DNA from: Bradyrhizobium diazoefficiens
GTDB lineage: Bacteria; Pseudomonadota; Alphaproteobacteria; Rhizobiales; Xanthobacteraceae
NCBI RefSeq assembly: GCF_018131015.1
Contig: NZ_JAFCJJ010000001.1
Coordinates: forward strand, 372,001-436,000
Direction: 5' to 3'
DNA: 64,000 nucleotides
Positions 44,511-54,700 of the stretch are shown here, piece after piece. The notes beneath the pieces were generated by a model, which did no database searches, was not told the origin of the DNA, and worked only from the letters and a program-made list of their open reading frames with translations. Made by a program: the position numbers and the translations under genes. Positions within the stretch are counted from its first letter, which is position 1, and each line of letters begins with the position of its first letter.

Positions 44511-44942
44511 GTGACAAAATTGGACCACAACAGACCGATCCTCAGGCTCATCGACGACCTCAAGAAGCTTCTCAGCCGAGCCGATTCCGGGGGATCCGAT
44601 CCGGTTCGATCCGCAGCGCCGCGATTCCAGCCATCGTCCCTGGCTCAGCTCAAGAGGCAGACCGGGTCTTGGGGCGCCCGTTCCCTGGTCGACGCGAAAG
44701 CCGAAATACACCGCGCGGCGTGTTCCGTTCTCGTCCATGTCGGCAAACACAATGACGTCCGCGTTGCGACCTGGTTGGTCGAGGCCATTCCGCCGGTCTA
44801 TCGGAAGTCGGTCCAGGACTGGTTCGAGTCGTTTGGTCCCATCACCTTTGATGGTGGCAAAGCAAGCTTCAATCCAATGAATCCGATCCGGCTCGGCAAT
44901 GCGATAGACGCACCGTTCTGGCGGCTCAAACGGAGGCGGTGA
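44511..44942 (+). CDS. Phage-type hypothetical protein, 143 aa
   Basis: Starts at a GTG with GGAGGAGAGGGG upstream. The text is IHRAACSVLVHVGKHNDVRVAT, then LVEAIPPVYRKSVQDWFESF and a C-terminal AIDAPFWRLKRRR. Small phage proteins with the same order (AAVSCLAHAEKHGD-like, LVEAMP-like, ATPFW-like) are known to me from tailed-phage genomes, where their role is unknown. Located right after a tRNA, a usual attachment site, it is probably a remnant of an integrated element. No integrase is visible nearby. Confidence 0.55.
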   Translation: MTKLDHNRPILRLIDDLKKLLSRADSGGSDPVRSAAPRFQPSSLAQLKRQTGSWGARSLVDAKAEIHRAACSVLVHVGKHNDVRVATWLVEAIPPVYRKSVQDWFESFGPITFDGGKASFNPMNPIRLGNAIDAPFWRLKRRR

Positions 44943-45044
44943 GGTCCGGCGCGCGACGGTTTGCCTCATCTGAAAATCGTCGCCATGCGTCGGCCCGGCG
45001 CGGGTTCTATCGTCCTTGGAGAAGACAACCCAAGGAGATCCGTG

Positions 45045-45407
45045 ATGCCCTATGTCGATGGTTTCGTGCTGGCCGTGCCGAAGGACAATATCGAGGCCTA
45101 CAAGGCGCTCGCGAAGATGGCGTGCACGGTGTGGATGGAGCACGGCGCGCTCGACTACGTCGAGTGCATCGGCGACGACGTGCCCTATGGCGAGCTGACC
45201 TCGTTTCCGCGCGCGGTGATGGCGAAGGAGGATGAGGCCGTAATGTTCTCCTGGATCGTCTACCGCGACCGCGAGAGCCGCGACGCCGTCAACAAGAAGG
45301 TGATGGCCGACGAGCGGTTCAGGGACGCCGGGATGCCCTTCGACGGCAAGCGCCTGATCTATGGCGGCTTCACGACGTTCTTGCAGGCGAGCGATGTCGC
45401 TGCCTGA
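45045..45407 (+). CDS. DUF1428 domain protein
   Basis: A 120-residue protein beginning MPYVDGFVLAVPKDNIEAYK, with GALDYVECIGDDVPYGELTSFP and FSWIVYRDRESRDAVNKKVM, all typical of DUF1428. The family adopts a dimeric ferredoxin-like fold and has no settled reaction. The start at 45045 follows AAGGAGATCC. It is the last plus-strand gene before a convergent zincin gene. Confidence 0.85.
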   Translation: MPYVDGFVLAVPKDNIEAYKALAKMACTVWMEHGALDYVECIGDDVPYGELTSFPRAVMAKEDEAVMFSWIVYRDRESRDAVNKKVMADERFRDAGMPFDGKRLIYGGFTTFLQASDVAA

Positions 45408-45459
45408 CGGCGCGGCGGTCGCGCAATTGGAAGGGTCCGCCTTCGAGGCGGCCCTTTCG

Positions 45460-46104
45460 TTACGCCAACCGGGTTTTCGGCGGCAGCTTGACCATGTCTA
45501 TATCGGTCCTTCCGCGGAGCGCGCGCACTCTCCACAAACCATCGGCGTGATCCGGTGAGCGAAAGGTCACTCCTTGCCTCTTATAAAAAGGCTCCGATGC
45601 AATCGCCCGTCGCAGGTCCGTTTCGAACATCTTTGGCACAGCGGCCCCCGGCTGCCCTATGATTGTTTTCGCAATGCCCGCTGCAAGGTTACCGACGGGA
45701 GTGATTATCGGTGGCATAACGATGCCCGTGTGGAGGATGTAAAGCATGCCGGCCAGATAGGCCGCCGCCTCGTTGGCAGATTCTGCTTGACCGGTAAAAT
45801 TCTCCATATCGACGAAAGCGTGAACGCATTCGTGGATGATCGCGCCCTGCTGAGTTATCTTTGCTCCGTACGTTACGTCCGGCACGACAATAAGATCCTT
45901 CTTGAAATTGTATTCGGCCTCACCACCACCCTTTGCGGGCGCAACAACGACTTCGATATCTCCCAGTGCTATGGCGCTGGCGATCTCCTCGAAAGCAAGC
46001 GCATCAATGCGCCACACTCCCAGAGTGAATGAGATTTTTCGGGCGGCTGGCGACCTGAGAATGCTGATAATTCTCGCTGTCTGACCGCGGGTTGGATCGG
46101 ACAT
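45460..46104 (-). CDS. Zincin-like protein with HEXXH motif
   Basis: A 214-residue protein. The text AIIHECVHAFVDME has His91-Glu-x-x-His95, and NEAAAY follows 17 residues later, a Glu that could be the third zinc ligand as in gluzincins. A hydrophobic stretch (TPVGNLAAGIAKTIIG) lies in the second half. No signal peptide. The start at 46104 has GGAG about 9 bases upstream; the ATG at 46119 contains that site and is rejected. The family is unknown to me. Position near a tRNA and phage-type gene and the lower GC content suggest acquired DNA. Confidence 0.7.
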   Translation of the reverse strand: MSDPTRGQTARIISILRSPAARKISFTLGVWRIDALAFEEIASAIALGDIEVVVAPAKGGGEAEYNFKKDLIVVPDVTYGAKITQQGAIIHECVHAFVDMENFTGQAESANEAAAYLAGMLYILHTGIVMPPIITPVGNLAAGIAKTIIGQPGAAVPKMFETDLRRAIASEPFYKRQGVTFRSPDHADGLWRVRALRGRTDIDMVKLPPKTRLA

Positions 46105-46514
46105 AATGAACCACTCCAAGCTTCGGGTTCTTCCGCAAATTCATTTCATGAATGACTGGATGCCGGCGCCTGGACAGAGAGACCCGGCAAACTGGGTCGG
46201 AGGGAAGTCGCCGCGTATTCTGCGAGAATACGGGCATGTCAGCGGAAAGACTTTGCCGTGTGATTGATTTTTTCTTGAGATGCGCTTGAATTTTCCAGGT
46301 GTGGAGCACCGGCGCGAAGGATGCAGAGCGCGCGCCAGCCGCATTGGCGTCGTCGCTGCCTCTTCCTGCGGCATGGTGGGGAACCCGTTTCACCTTGCCG
46401 GTATCCGGCTGACGTGCCATCCTCGCACTGCCAGGGATAATCAAACGGAAGCGGGCGCCCGCCACGGCTTCCAAAAAATCTTGGTCGGGGAACCCCTTTG
46501 GGAGGTCTGATTTC
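46105..46514. other. Intergenic stretch, 410 bp
   Basis: Divergent promoter region for the zincin gene and the Liv importer. An inverted repeat CGTATTC-TGCGA-GAATACG lies at 46214-46232 and a T-rich run at about 46265. No convincing ORF is seen on either strand. GGGAGG at 46499-46504 is the ribosome site for the binding-protein gene. Confidence 0.4.
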
Positions 46515-47768
46515 ATGAATTTGAAGCACGTCACCGGGCTGCTTTGCGCGGCCGCGATGTCCCTCGCGCTCGTCCCTTCGGCGCAGGCGCAGGACAAGGT
46601 CGTCAAGATCGGCGTGATCATGCCGATGTCCGGCGGCACCGCCTCGATCGGGGCGCACGCCAAGGCGGCCATCGAAGTCGCCATGGACATCATCAACAAC
46701 GCTCATCCCGAACTCGGCAGCCTCCCGCTCGCCAAGAACGCGGGGCTTGCCGGCCTCGGCGGCGCCAAGGTCGAGGCCGTCTTCGCCGACAACCAGGGCA
46801 ACCCCGCCACGGGCCAGAACCAGGCGCTGCGCCTGATCACGGAAGAGAAGGTCGCCGCGGTGTTCGGCTCCTATCAGTCCGGCGTGACGCTGACTTCGAG
46901 CGCCATCGCCGAGAAATACGGCATTCCGTTCCTGAACTCGGAATCGGTCGCCGCCAACCTCACCGAGCGCGGTTTCAAATGGTTCTTCCGCACCACGCCG
47001 ATCGCAACCGACTTCGCCAAGATCTATGTCGACTTCCTCGCCGACATGAAGGCGCAGGGCGCCAAGACCGACGCGATCGCGCTGGTGCATGACAACACCG
47101 AATACGGCACCTCGGTCGCCAACACCATCAGCACCGCCTTCAAGGACAAGGGACAGCCGGTCGCGCTCGACGTCGCCTATCCCGTCAACGCCACCGACGT
47201 GCAGGGCCAGGTGCTCCAGCTCAAGGACAAGAAGCCCGACGTGATCATCATGATCAGCTACACGTCGGATGCGATCCTGTTCGCCAAGACCATGCAGTCG
47301 CTCGACTACAAGCCGCCGATCCTGCTCGCCGACGATGCCGGCTATTCCGATCCGTCCTTCATCAAGGCGGTCGGCAAGATCTCGCAAGGCGTCTTCAACC
47401 GCTCGTCCTGGTCGGTCGGACCCTCGGGCTCGCCCTCCGCCATCATCGCCGAGATGTACAAGAAGAAGAGCGGCGAGGAGATGGACGACACCGTCGGCCG
47501 CCAGATGCAGGGCTTCTTCGTGCTGGCCGACGCGATCGATCGCGCCGGCTCCACCGACCCCGCCAAGATCCAGGCGGCGCTCAAGGCCACCGACCTCAAG
47601 CCCGAGCAGTTGATGATGGGCTACAAGGGCGTAAAATTCGACGAGAAGGGCCAGAACGTCCTGGCCTCGGGCCTCATCATCCAGCTCCAGGATGGCGAGA
47701 ACTACGTCGCGGTCTGGCCGAAGGGGAGTGCCGAGAAGGCGCCCATGCTGCCCTACAAGGGCTGGTGA
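46515..47768 (+). CDS. Branched-chain amino acid/amide ABC transporter binding protein (LivJ/K-like)
   Basis: A 417-residue exported protein with signal peptide ending AQAQD (residue 25). The mature part begins VVKIGVIMPMSGGTASIGAH, the family 4 opening, followed by FADNQGNPATGQNQALRLI and the typical SESVAANLTERGFKWFFRTTP. It delivers a branched-chain amino acid, an amide or another small organic acid to the LivHMGF complex encoded just downstream. GGGAGGTC gives the ribosome site. First gene of a five-gene operon. Confidence 0.9.
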   Translation: MNLKHVTGLLCAAAMSLALVPSAQAQDKVVKIGVIMPMSGGTASIGAHAKAAIEVAMDIINNAHPELGSLPLAKNAGLAGLGGAKVEAVFADNQGNPATGQNQALRLITEEKVAAVFGSYQSGVTLTSSAIAEKYGIPFLNSESVAANLTERGFKWFFRTTPIATDFAKIYVDFLADMKAQGAKTDAIALVHDNTEYGTSVANTISTAFKDKGQPVALDVAYPVNATDVQGQVLQLKDKKPDVIIMISYTSDAILFAKTMQSLDYKPPILLADDAGYSDPSFIKAVGKISQGVFNRSSWSVGPSGSPSAIIAEMYKKKSGEEMDDTVGRQMQGFFVLADAIDRAGSTDPAKIQAALKATDLKPEQLMMGYKGVKFDEKGQNVLASGLIIQLQDGENYVAVWPKGSAEKAPMLPYKGW

Positions 47769-47835
47769 GATCGTTCGAAGGCGGGGCCGCGCGCCCCGTC
47801 ATTCCCAAGGTGATTTGATCAGAGCAACGCCGCTC

Positions 47836-48699
47836 ATGTCCTTTGTACTCGTGCAGGTGATCGCAGGCGGGCTGTTGCTCGGCGCCGTCTACGCCCTGTT
47901 CTCCTCGGGCCTCACGCTGGTGTGGGGCATGATGAACATCGTCAATTTCGCGCATGGCGATTTCGTCATGCTCGGCATGTACGTGGCCTATGTCGTCTAC
48001 ACGCTGATGGGAGGCGGGCCGATCCTCGGCGCGCCGCTAGCCACACTGGTGCTCGCGACCGTCGGCATCGTCGTCTATTTCGGCCTCATCCGCGACATCA
48101 TGAAGGGGCCGATGCTGGCGCAGATCCTCGGCACCTTCGGGCTCGCGCTGCTGCTGCGCTATTCGGTGTTCTGGTGGTTCGGCGCCAATTTCCTGTCGAT
48201 GCCGCCGGACATCGTCGGCGGCACGTTCGCGTTCGCGGGCCTGCGCATCGAGGCCTCGCGGCTGCTGGCCGGCGTGGTCGCGCTGCTGGTGACGCTCGGC
48301 CTGCACCTGCTGCTGACGCGCACCTCGCTCGGCTCGAAGATGCTGGCGGTGGCGGAGGATGCGACCGCTGCGCAGCTCATGGGCATCCGTCCCGACACCA
48401 TGCAGGCGATCGCCTGGGCGATTGCGGCCGGCGCCACCGGCCTTGCCGGCGCGCTGATCGCCAACTTCTTCTACATCGTGCCGACGGTCGGCGAGACGCT
48501 TGGCATCGTCGCCTTCGTCACGGTCTCGCTCGGCGGCTTTGGCAGCGTGCCGGGCGCGCTGGTCGCGGGTCTGTTGATCGGCGTCATCGAGTCGCTCTCC
48601 GGCTATCTGATCGGCGCGGTCTACAAGGACATCATCGTCTATGTCCTGTTCCTGTTCTTCCTCTGGTTCCGGCCGCAGGGCCTGATGGGGAAGATGTGA
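47836..48699 (+). CDS. livH: Branched-chain amino acid ABC transporter permease LivH
   Basis: A 287-residue membrane protein with about eight helices. It has GAVYALFSSGLTLVWGMMNI and NFAHGDFVMLGMY near the N-terminus, hallmarks of LivH, and ends LFFLWFRPQGLMGKM. The stop overlaps the LivM start by one base. The ATG at 47836 is chosen because it begins the first helix. Confidence 0.9.
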   Translation: MSFVLVQVIAGGLLLGAVYALFSSGLTLVWGMMNIVNFAHGDFVMLGMYVAYVVYTLMGGGPILGAPLATLVLATVGIVVYFGLIRDIMKGPMLAQILGTFGLALLLRYSVFWWFGANFLSMPPDIVGGTFAFAGLRIEASRLLAGVVALLVTLGLHLLLTRTSLGSKMLAVAEDATAAQLMGIRPDTMQAIAWAIAAGATGLAGALIANFFYIVPTVGETLGIVAFVTVSLGGFGSVPGALVAGLLIGVIESLSGYLIGAVYKDIIVYVLFLFFLWFRPQGLMGKM

Positions 48700-49670
48700 T
48701 GCGGCGCCTGGTCTGGCTCTCGGTCGCCGCCGCGGTTGCGATCGCCTATCCGCTGCTGCTGTCCTCGCCGTTCCAGCAGCGCCTCGGCGCGCTGGTGCTG
48801 CTCTATGCCATTGCCGCGTCCGCCTGGAACATCGTCGGCGGCTATGCCGGGCAGGTGTCGGTCGGCCATGTCGTGTTCTTCGGCTGCGGCGCCTATGCCG
48901 CGATGGGGGCCTACGCGAAATTCGGCCTGTCGCCGCTGTTCGGCATTCCCGGCGGCATCGTGCTCGCCGCTGGCCTCGCCGCGATCATCGGCGTGCCGAC
49001 GCTGCGCCTGTCGGGGCACTATTTCAGCATGGCGACGATCGCGGTCGCCGAGACCATGCGGCTGATCGTCACCAACACCGAATGGCTGGGGGCGGCCGTC
49101 GGCCTGTCCGGTCCGGCGGTGCCGCGCAACATCTTCGATCTCTCGTTCCTGTCGTCGCTGCCCTACTACTATCTCTTCCTCGCCATCCTCGTGATCACGC
49201 TCCTGATCACCTGGTGGATGACCAACAGCCGGATGGGCTTTTACCTGCGCGCGATCAAGGATTCCGAGCGCGCGGCCCGCTCGCTCGGCGCGCCTGCAAG
49301 CCGCACAAAACTCTACGCCTTCATGCTGAGCGCGGCGCTGACCAGCGTTGCCGGCGCGCTCTATGCGATGATGTTCGGTTTCGTCGACCCGGAATCCGGT
49401 CTCGGCATCCTGATCTCGGTGAAGATCTTGATCATGGCGGCGCTCGGCGGGGCAGGGCTCTTGTTCGGACCGCTGGTGGGTGCTGCGATCCTGGTGCCGC
49501 TGGAGGAGATCTCCAACAGCTGGCTCGGCGGCAAGGGGGCGGGCCTCACCTTCGTGGTCTATGGCGCGATCATCGTCCTGATCGCGCGCTTCCAGCCCGG
49601 CGGCCTCCTCAGCCTGCTCACGCGCCGCGGCAAGTCGAAGACCGACAAGGGAGCTGGCCATGCTCCTTGA
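48699..49670 (+). CDS. livM: Branched-chain amino acid ABC transporter permease LivM
   Basis: A 323-residue membrane protein. Typical LivM text: WNIVGGYAGQVSVGHVVFFG, ALGGAGLLFGPLVGAAILV and a Lys/Arg-rich C-terminal tail. It overlaps livH by one base and livG by 11 bases. Confidence 0.9.
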   Translation: MRRLVWLSVAAAVAIAYPLLLSSPFQQRLGALVLLYAIAASAWNIVGGYAGQVSVGHVVFFGCGAYAAMGAYAKFGLSPLFGIPGGIVLAAGLAAIIGVPTLRLSGHYFSMATIAVAETMRLIVTNTEWLGAAVGLSGPAVPRNIFDLSFLSSLPYYYLFLAILVITLLITWWMTNSRMGFYLRAIKDSERAARSLGAPASRTKLYAFMLSAALTSVAGALYAMMFGFVDPESGLGILISVKILIMAALGGAGLLFGPLVGAAILVPLEEISNSWLGGKGAGLTFVVYGAIIVLIARFQPGGLLSLLTRRGKSKTDKGAGHAP

Positions 49671-50427
49671 GGCGCGCGGGATCACGAAGGCGTTCGGCAG
49701 CTTCAAGGCGGTGGACGATGCGTCCGTCACGCTGGAGCAGGGCGACATTCTCGGCCTGATCGGCCCGAACGGGGCCGGCAAATCCACCTTCTTCAATTGC
49801 CTCACCGGCGACCTCAAGACCACCTCCGGGCGCGTCCTGTTCGAGGGCCGCGACATCACCGACTTCACGCCGGAGCTGCGCGCCGGACTCGGGCTTGCCC
49901 GCACCTTCCAGGTGCCGCAGACTTTTGAGGGCATGACGGTGCTCGAGAACGTGATGATCGGCGCCTTCCTGCGCACCTCGCATCGCGCCGAGGCCGAAAC
50001 CAGGGCGCGGGCGGTGCTGGAGCGTGTCGGCATGAGCCGGCTGGCGGACGCACCGGCGCGCTCGCTCGGCACGCCCGGCCGCAAGCGGCTGGAGATCGCC
50101 CGCGCGCTGGCGACGGAGCCGAAGGTGCTGCTGCTCGACGAGGCCATGGCCGGCCTCAACGCCAACGAGGTCAGGCTTGCGATAGACCTCGTCCGCGACA
50201 TCCACCGTTCCGGCATCACGCTCGTCATCGTCGAGCACATCATGGAAGTGATCATGTCGCTCGCAAGCCGCGTCATGGTGTTCCACCAGGGCAAGGAGAT
50301 CGCGCGCGGCTCGCCCCGCGAGGTCACATCCAACCCGGCCGTGATCGCGGCCTATCTCGGCACCCGCGCGGCGAAGGCCGCCGCCGGACACACGCCAGTC
50401 GAGCTGATGGGCGGGCCCGACCTATGA
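49660..50427 (+). CDS. livG: Branched-chain amino acid ABC transporter ATPase LivG
   Basis: A 255-residue ATPase with Walker A GPNGAGKST near residues 39-47, the LivG-type Q-loop segment LARTFQVPQTFEGMTV, a signature region in which the usual LSGG is altered (SLGTPGRKRLE), Walker B VLLLDEAMAGLN and VEHIMEV with the switch His. The altered signature is unusual but the rest is intact. It overlaps livF by four bases (ATGA). Confidence 0.88.
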   Translation: MLLEARGITKAFGSFKAVDDASVTLEQGDILGLIGPNGAGKSTFFNCLTGDLKTTSGRVLFEGRDITDFTPELRAGLGLARTFQVPQTFEGMTVLENVMIGAFLRTSHRAEAETRARAVLERVGMSRLADAPARSLGTPGRKRLEIARALATEPKVLLLDEAMAGLNANEVRLAIDLVRDIHRSGITLVIVEHIMEVIMSLASRVMVFHQGKEIARGSPREVTSNPAVIAAYLGTRAAKAAAGHTPVELMGGPDL

Positions 50428-51143
50428 GCGGGCCCTTGCTCAGGATCGAGCACCTGGAGGTCCGCTACGGCGATCTCATCGGTGTTTCCGACGTCTCGCT
50501 GGAGGTGCCGGAGGGCAGCGTGGTCGCGCTGCTCGGCTCCAATGGCGGCGGCAAGACCACGACGCTGAACGCGATCGCCGGCCTCATCCCCGTGCATTCC
50601 GGCTCGATCAGCTTTCGCGGCGAGGAGATCGCCGGGGAGCGGGCGTTCGCGATCGTGCGCAAGGGACTGGCGCTGTCGCCCGAAGGCTGGCGACTGTTCG
50701 TGCAGCAGAGCGTCGAGAACAATCTCATGCTCGGCGCAACCCCGCTGCACGACAAATCGCGCCAGGCCGCGCTGCTCGAGCGCGTCTACGAGATCTTTCC
50801 GCGGCTGAAGGAGCGCCGCAACCAGCGCGCCGGCACCATGTCCGGCGGCGAGCGGCAGATGCTGGCGGTCGGCCGCGCGCTGATGAGCGACCCGAAGCTG
50901 CTGATGCTCGACGAGCCATCGCTCGGCCTTGCGCCGGCGGTGGTCGAGTCCATGTACGAGACCTTCGGCCGCCTGCATCGCGAGGGCCTGACCATCCTGC
51001 TCGCCGAGCAGTCGATCGAGCTCGCGCTGGAAGTCTCCGATTTCGCCACCGTGCTTCAGGTCGGCAAGAGCGTGCTCTCGGGCACCGCGGCGGCGCTCGC
51101 CGAGGATCCGCAGGTGCAGAAGGCCTATCTGGGCGTCGGGTGA
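50424..51143 (+). CDS. livF: Branched-chain amino acid ABC transporter ATPase LivF
   Basis: A 239-residue ATPase with Walker A GSNGGGKTT, the LivF-type LALSPEGWRLFVQQSVENNL, signature MSGGERQML, Walker B LLMLDEPSLGLAP and AEQSIELAL. In LivF the usual switch His is a Gln-Ser, seen here as in the family. It closes the importer operon. Confidence 0.9.
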   Translation: MSGPLLRIEHLEVRYGDLIGVSDVSLEVPEGSVVALLGSNGGGKTTTLNAIAGLIPVHSGSISFRGEEIAGERAFAIVRKGLALSPEGWRLFVQQSVENNLMLGATPLHDKSRQAALLERVYEIFPRLKERRNQRAGTMSGGERQMLAVGRALMSDPKLLMLDEPSLGLAPAVVESMYETFGRLHREGLTILLAEQSIELALEVSDFATVLQVGKSVLSGTAAALAEDPQVQKAYLGVG

Positions 51144-51168
51144 GCGCGCTCCGCCTCGCGCAAGCCTG

Positions 51169-51732
51169 CTACTTGATCTTGTCGTAGGCGGCCGCGAAAT
51201 CGCCGAGCGGCATCGGGATCGCGATCGACTCCTTGGCCATGTTCTGGAAGAAGACCTTCAACTGCTTGCCGGAGCGGAGGGCTGCGAGCAGGTCCGGCGC
51301 AATCGGGGTCGAGGCGTAGCAGCCGCGATTCTCACAGGTCTGGATCTGGAGGTCGATGGCCTTGCCCTCGTCGACCTGGAGCTTTGCGCCGACGGGAAGG
51401 TTGAGGCCGAGCGGCAATTGCAGCAGCGCCACCGGCGTGCGGGTATCGGGCGCGACGCGGATGTTGATCAGCACGACGGTCTGGCCGGTCTTGGTCAGTA
51501 CCGCGTTCTGCTCGATCGCACATTCGAGCGGCGCATCGCGGCTCGGGCTGGTGCAGCGCGCGATCCAGCCCGGCTGTGCCGGCGCGCCCTCGGCCTGGTT
51601 CGGCGCCGGCGCAGGCTGCGCCGCCGCGGCCGGAGGCGTAGCGTTCTTCTTGGCACCCTGCTGGGCATGGGCGGCACCCGCCGACAACAGGACGACGGCG
51701 GCGAGGGCGACGAGTCTGATGTGCGTAGGCAT
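51169..51732 (-). CDS. Invasion-associated locus B (IalB) family protein
   Basis: A 187-residue exported protein with signal peptide ending GAAHAQQ. After a Pro/Ala-rich linker the mature domain begins GWIARCTSPSRDAPLECAIE, with VLINIRVAPDTRTPVALLQL and two Cys near CENRGC, the IalB pattern. In Bartonella IalB affects red-cell invasion; in free-living rhizobia the role is unknown. The start at 51732 is preferred over an upstream ATG because it begins the signal peptide. Confidence 0.82.
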   Translation of the reverse strand: MPTHIRLVALAAVVLLSAGAAHAQQGAKKNATPPAAAAQPAPAPNQAEGAPAQPGWIARCTSPSRDAPLECAIEQNAVLTKTGQTVVLINIRVAPDTRTPVALLQLPLGLNLPVGAKLQVDEGKAIDLQIQTCENRGCYASTPIAPDLLAALRSGKQLKVFFQNMAKESIAIPMPLGDFAAAYDKIK

Positions 51733-51794
51733 GGCGTACCGCTTTGGCGTGAACCGAGCGTCGGCTGTAGCGTTGCGGGACGCGCGGTGCAAGC

Positions 51795-54700
51795 TTACTC
51801 GGCGGCTTCCTTGACCGCACCGTGCGCGGTCGTCTCGTGCCCCTTGCCCTTGCCCTTGGCTGAACGGCCCGAGAACAGGTTCGAGAACTTGTCGAGGTAG
51901 AGATAGACGACCGGGGTGGTGAACAGCGTCAGCGCCTGGCTGACGATCAGGCCGCCGACCATGGCGTAGCCGAGCGGCTGACGAATTTCGGCGCCGGTGC
52001 CGTGGCCGAGCATCAGCGGCACGCCGCCGAGCAGGGCCGCCATCGTCGTCATCATGATCGGGCGGAAGCGCAGGATCGCGGCCTGGCGGATCGATTCTTC
52101 GGGCGTCTTGCCGTCGTCGCGCTCGGCCGCGATGGCGAAGTCGACCATCATGATGCCGTTCTTCTTCACGATGCCGATCAGGAGGATGATTCCGATCAAG
52201 GCGATGAGGCTGAAGTCGAAGCCGGCCGCCATCAGGATCGCGAGCGCGCCGACGCCGGCCGAGGGCAGGGTCGACAGAATCGTGATCGGGTGGATGTAGC
52301 TCTCGTAGAGGATGCCGAGGATCAGATAGACCACGACCAGCGCCGCGAGGATCAGGAGCGGCACGGTGCCGAGCGACTGCTGGAACGCCTGCGCGGTGCC
52401 CTGGAAGCTCGAATTCAGCGTCGCCGGCGCGCCGAGATCGGCCATCGCCTTCTGCACGGCTTCGGTGGCCTGGCCGAGCGCGACCCCTTGCGCGAGGTTG
52501 AAGCTGATCGTGATCGAGGGAAACTGGCCCTGGTGACTGATCGAAAGCGGCCGAACCGGATCGGTGCTCCAGGTCGCAAAAGTCGACAGCGGCACCTGGT
52601 CGCCGGTCAGCGGCGATTTCAGATAGAGCTTGTTCAGGCTGTCGAGACTGCCCTGCATCTCCGGCAGGATCTCGAGGATCACCTTGTAGGTGTTGAGCTG
52701 GGTGAAATACTGCGTGACCTGGCGCTGTCCGAAGGCGTCATACAGCGTGTCGTCGATCAGCTGCGGCTGGATGCCGTAGCGCGCGGCGGTGTCGCGGTTG
52801 ATCTTGAGCTGGACCGTCGTGCCCTGCGTCTGCTGGTCGGTCGCGACGTCGCGCAGCTGCGGCAGCGTCTGCATCTTGGCGAGGATCTTCGGCGCCCAGT
52901 CGTTGAGCTCGGCGAGATCGGCATCCTGCAACGTGAACTCGAACTGCGTGCGCGTCGGGCGGCCGCCGAGCCGGACGTCCTGGGCCGCCTGCATGTAGAG
53001 GCGGGCGCCTTCGACCTGGTCGAACTTGGGACGCAGCCGCGCGATGATCTGCTGGGCCGAAGCCTCGCGCTGATCACGCGGCTTCAGGGTGATGAACAGG
53101 TTGCCGTTGTTGCCCGCCCGGCCGCTGCCGCCGATCGCCATGGCGACGGAGGCGACGTCCGGATCGGCCATGATGATCTTGCCGAGCGCCTCCTGGCGCC
53201 TGACCATGTCCTTGAAGGAAATGTCCTGGGAGGCTTCGGACGTTCCCGTGATCAGGCCGACGTCCTGCTGCGGGAAAAAGCCCTTCGGGATCAGGACGAA
53301 CAGGTAGATCGACAGTGCCAGCGTGGCGAAGAAGATCGCGAGCGTGGTGCGCCGCCAGGACAGGGCATGGTCGAGCACATATTCGTAGCCGCGCAGCATC
53401 GCGTCGAAGGCGCGCTCGCTCCACTGGTAGAACTTGCCGTGGGTCACCTCGCCATGGGCGCGCAGGAAGCGCGAGGCCATCATCGGCGTCAGCGTCAGCG
53501 ACACGAACATCGAGACGAAGATCGTCATCGCGAGCACGACGGCGAATTCGCGGAACAGGCGCCCGATGATGCCGCCCATCAGGAGCAGCGGGATCAGCAC
53601 CGCAACCAGCGAGATGCTGATCGAGACGATGGTGAAGCCGATTTCCTTGGAGCCCTTGAAGGCAGCGGCGAGCGGCGATTCGCCTTCCTCGATGTAGCGC
53701 GTGATGTTCTCGAGCATCACGATGGCGTCGTCGACGACGAACCCGACCGCGATGGTGAGCGCCATCAGCGACAGATTGTCGAGCGAATAGCCGGCCACCC
53801 ACATCAGCGCACAGGCGCCCAGCAGCGCCAGTGGAACCGTGATGGTGGGAATGACCGTCGCCCAGAAGCTGCGCAGGAAGAGGAAGATGACCATGACCAC
53901 GAGGGCGATGGTCAGCAGCAGCGTGAACTGGACGTCCTCGACCGCGGCGCGAATGGTCGTGGTGCGGTCGCTGATCACCTCGATCTTGACCGCCGGCGGG
54001 ATGGCCGCCACCAGGCGGGGCAGGGTCGCCTTGATGCGGTCGACGGTCTCGATGACGTTGGCGCCCGGCTGCTTGAACACGACCAGGAACACGCCGCGCT
54101 TGCCATTGGCCCAGGCCGCCTGCTTGGCGTCCTCGGGACCGGTCACGGCCTGGCCGATGTCGCGGATGCGAAGCGGACCGCCGTTGCGGTAGGCGATGAT
54201 GACGTCGTTCCAGTCCTTGGACTGGGTGAGCTGATCGTTGGCATAGATCGTGTAGGCACGCTTCTCGCCGTCGATGTTGCCCTTGGGGCTGTCGACCGTG
54301 GTGATCGCGATCTGGCTGCGCACGTCCTCAAGCGACAGGCCCTTGGCGACGAGCTTGGCCGGGTCGATCTGGACGCGGATCGACGGCTTCTGCTGGCCGC
54401 CGATGAAGACCTGCGCGACGCCCGAGAGCTGGCTGATCTGCTGGGCGAGCTGGGCGTCGACGGCGTCGCTGACGCTGGTCAGAGGCAAGGTGTCGGAGGT
54501 CGCCGACAGTAGCAGGATCGGCGCGTCGGCCGGATTGACCTTGCGGTAGGTCGGCGGCGAGGGCAGGTTCTTCGGCAACTGGCCGCTGGCGGCATTGATC
54601 GCGCCCTGCACGTCGTTGGCGGCGCCATCGATGCTGCGGTTGAGGTCGAACTGAATGGTGATCGACGCCGTGCCCAGGTAGCTCGTCGACGTCATCTGGG

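Noticed and set aside
52002..54512. A very long plus-strand open frame opposite the RND permease gene
   Set aside because: It is an antisense shadow of a GC-rich gene; its protein text is a repetitive run of Arg, Asp, Gln and His without domains.
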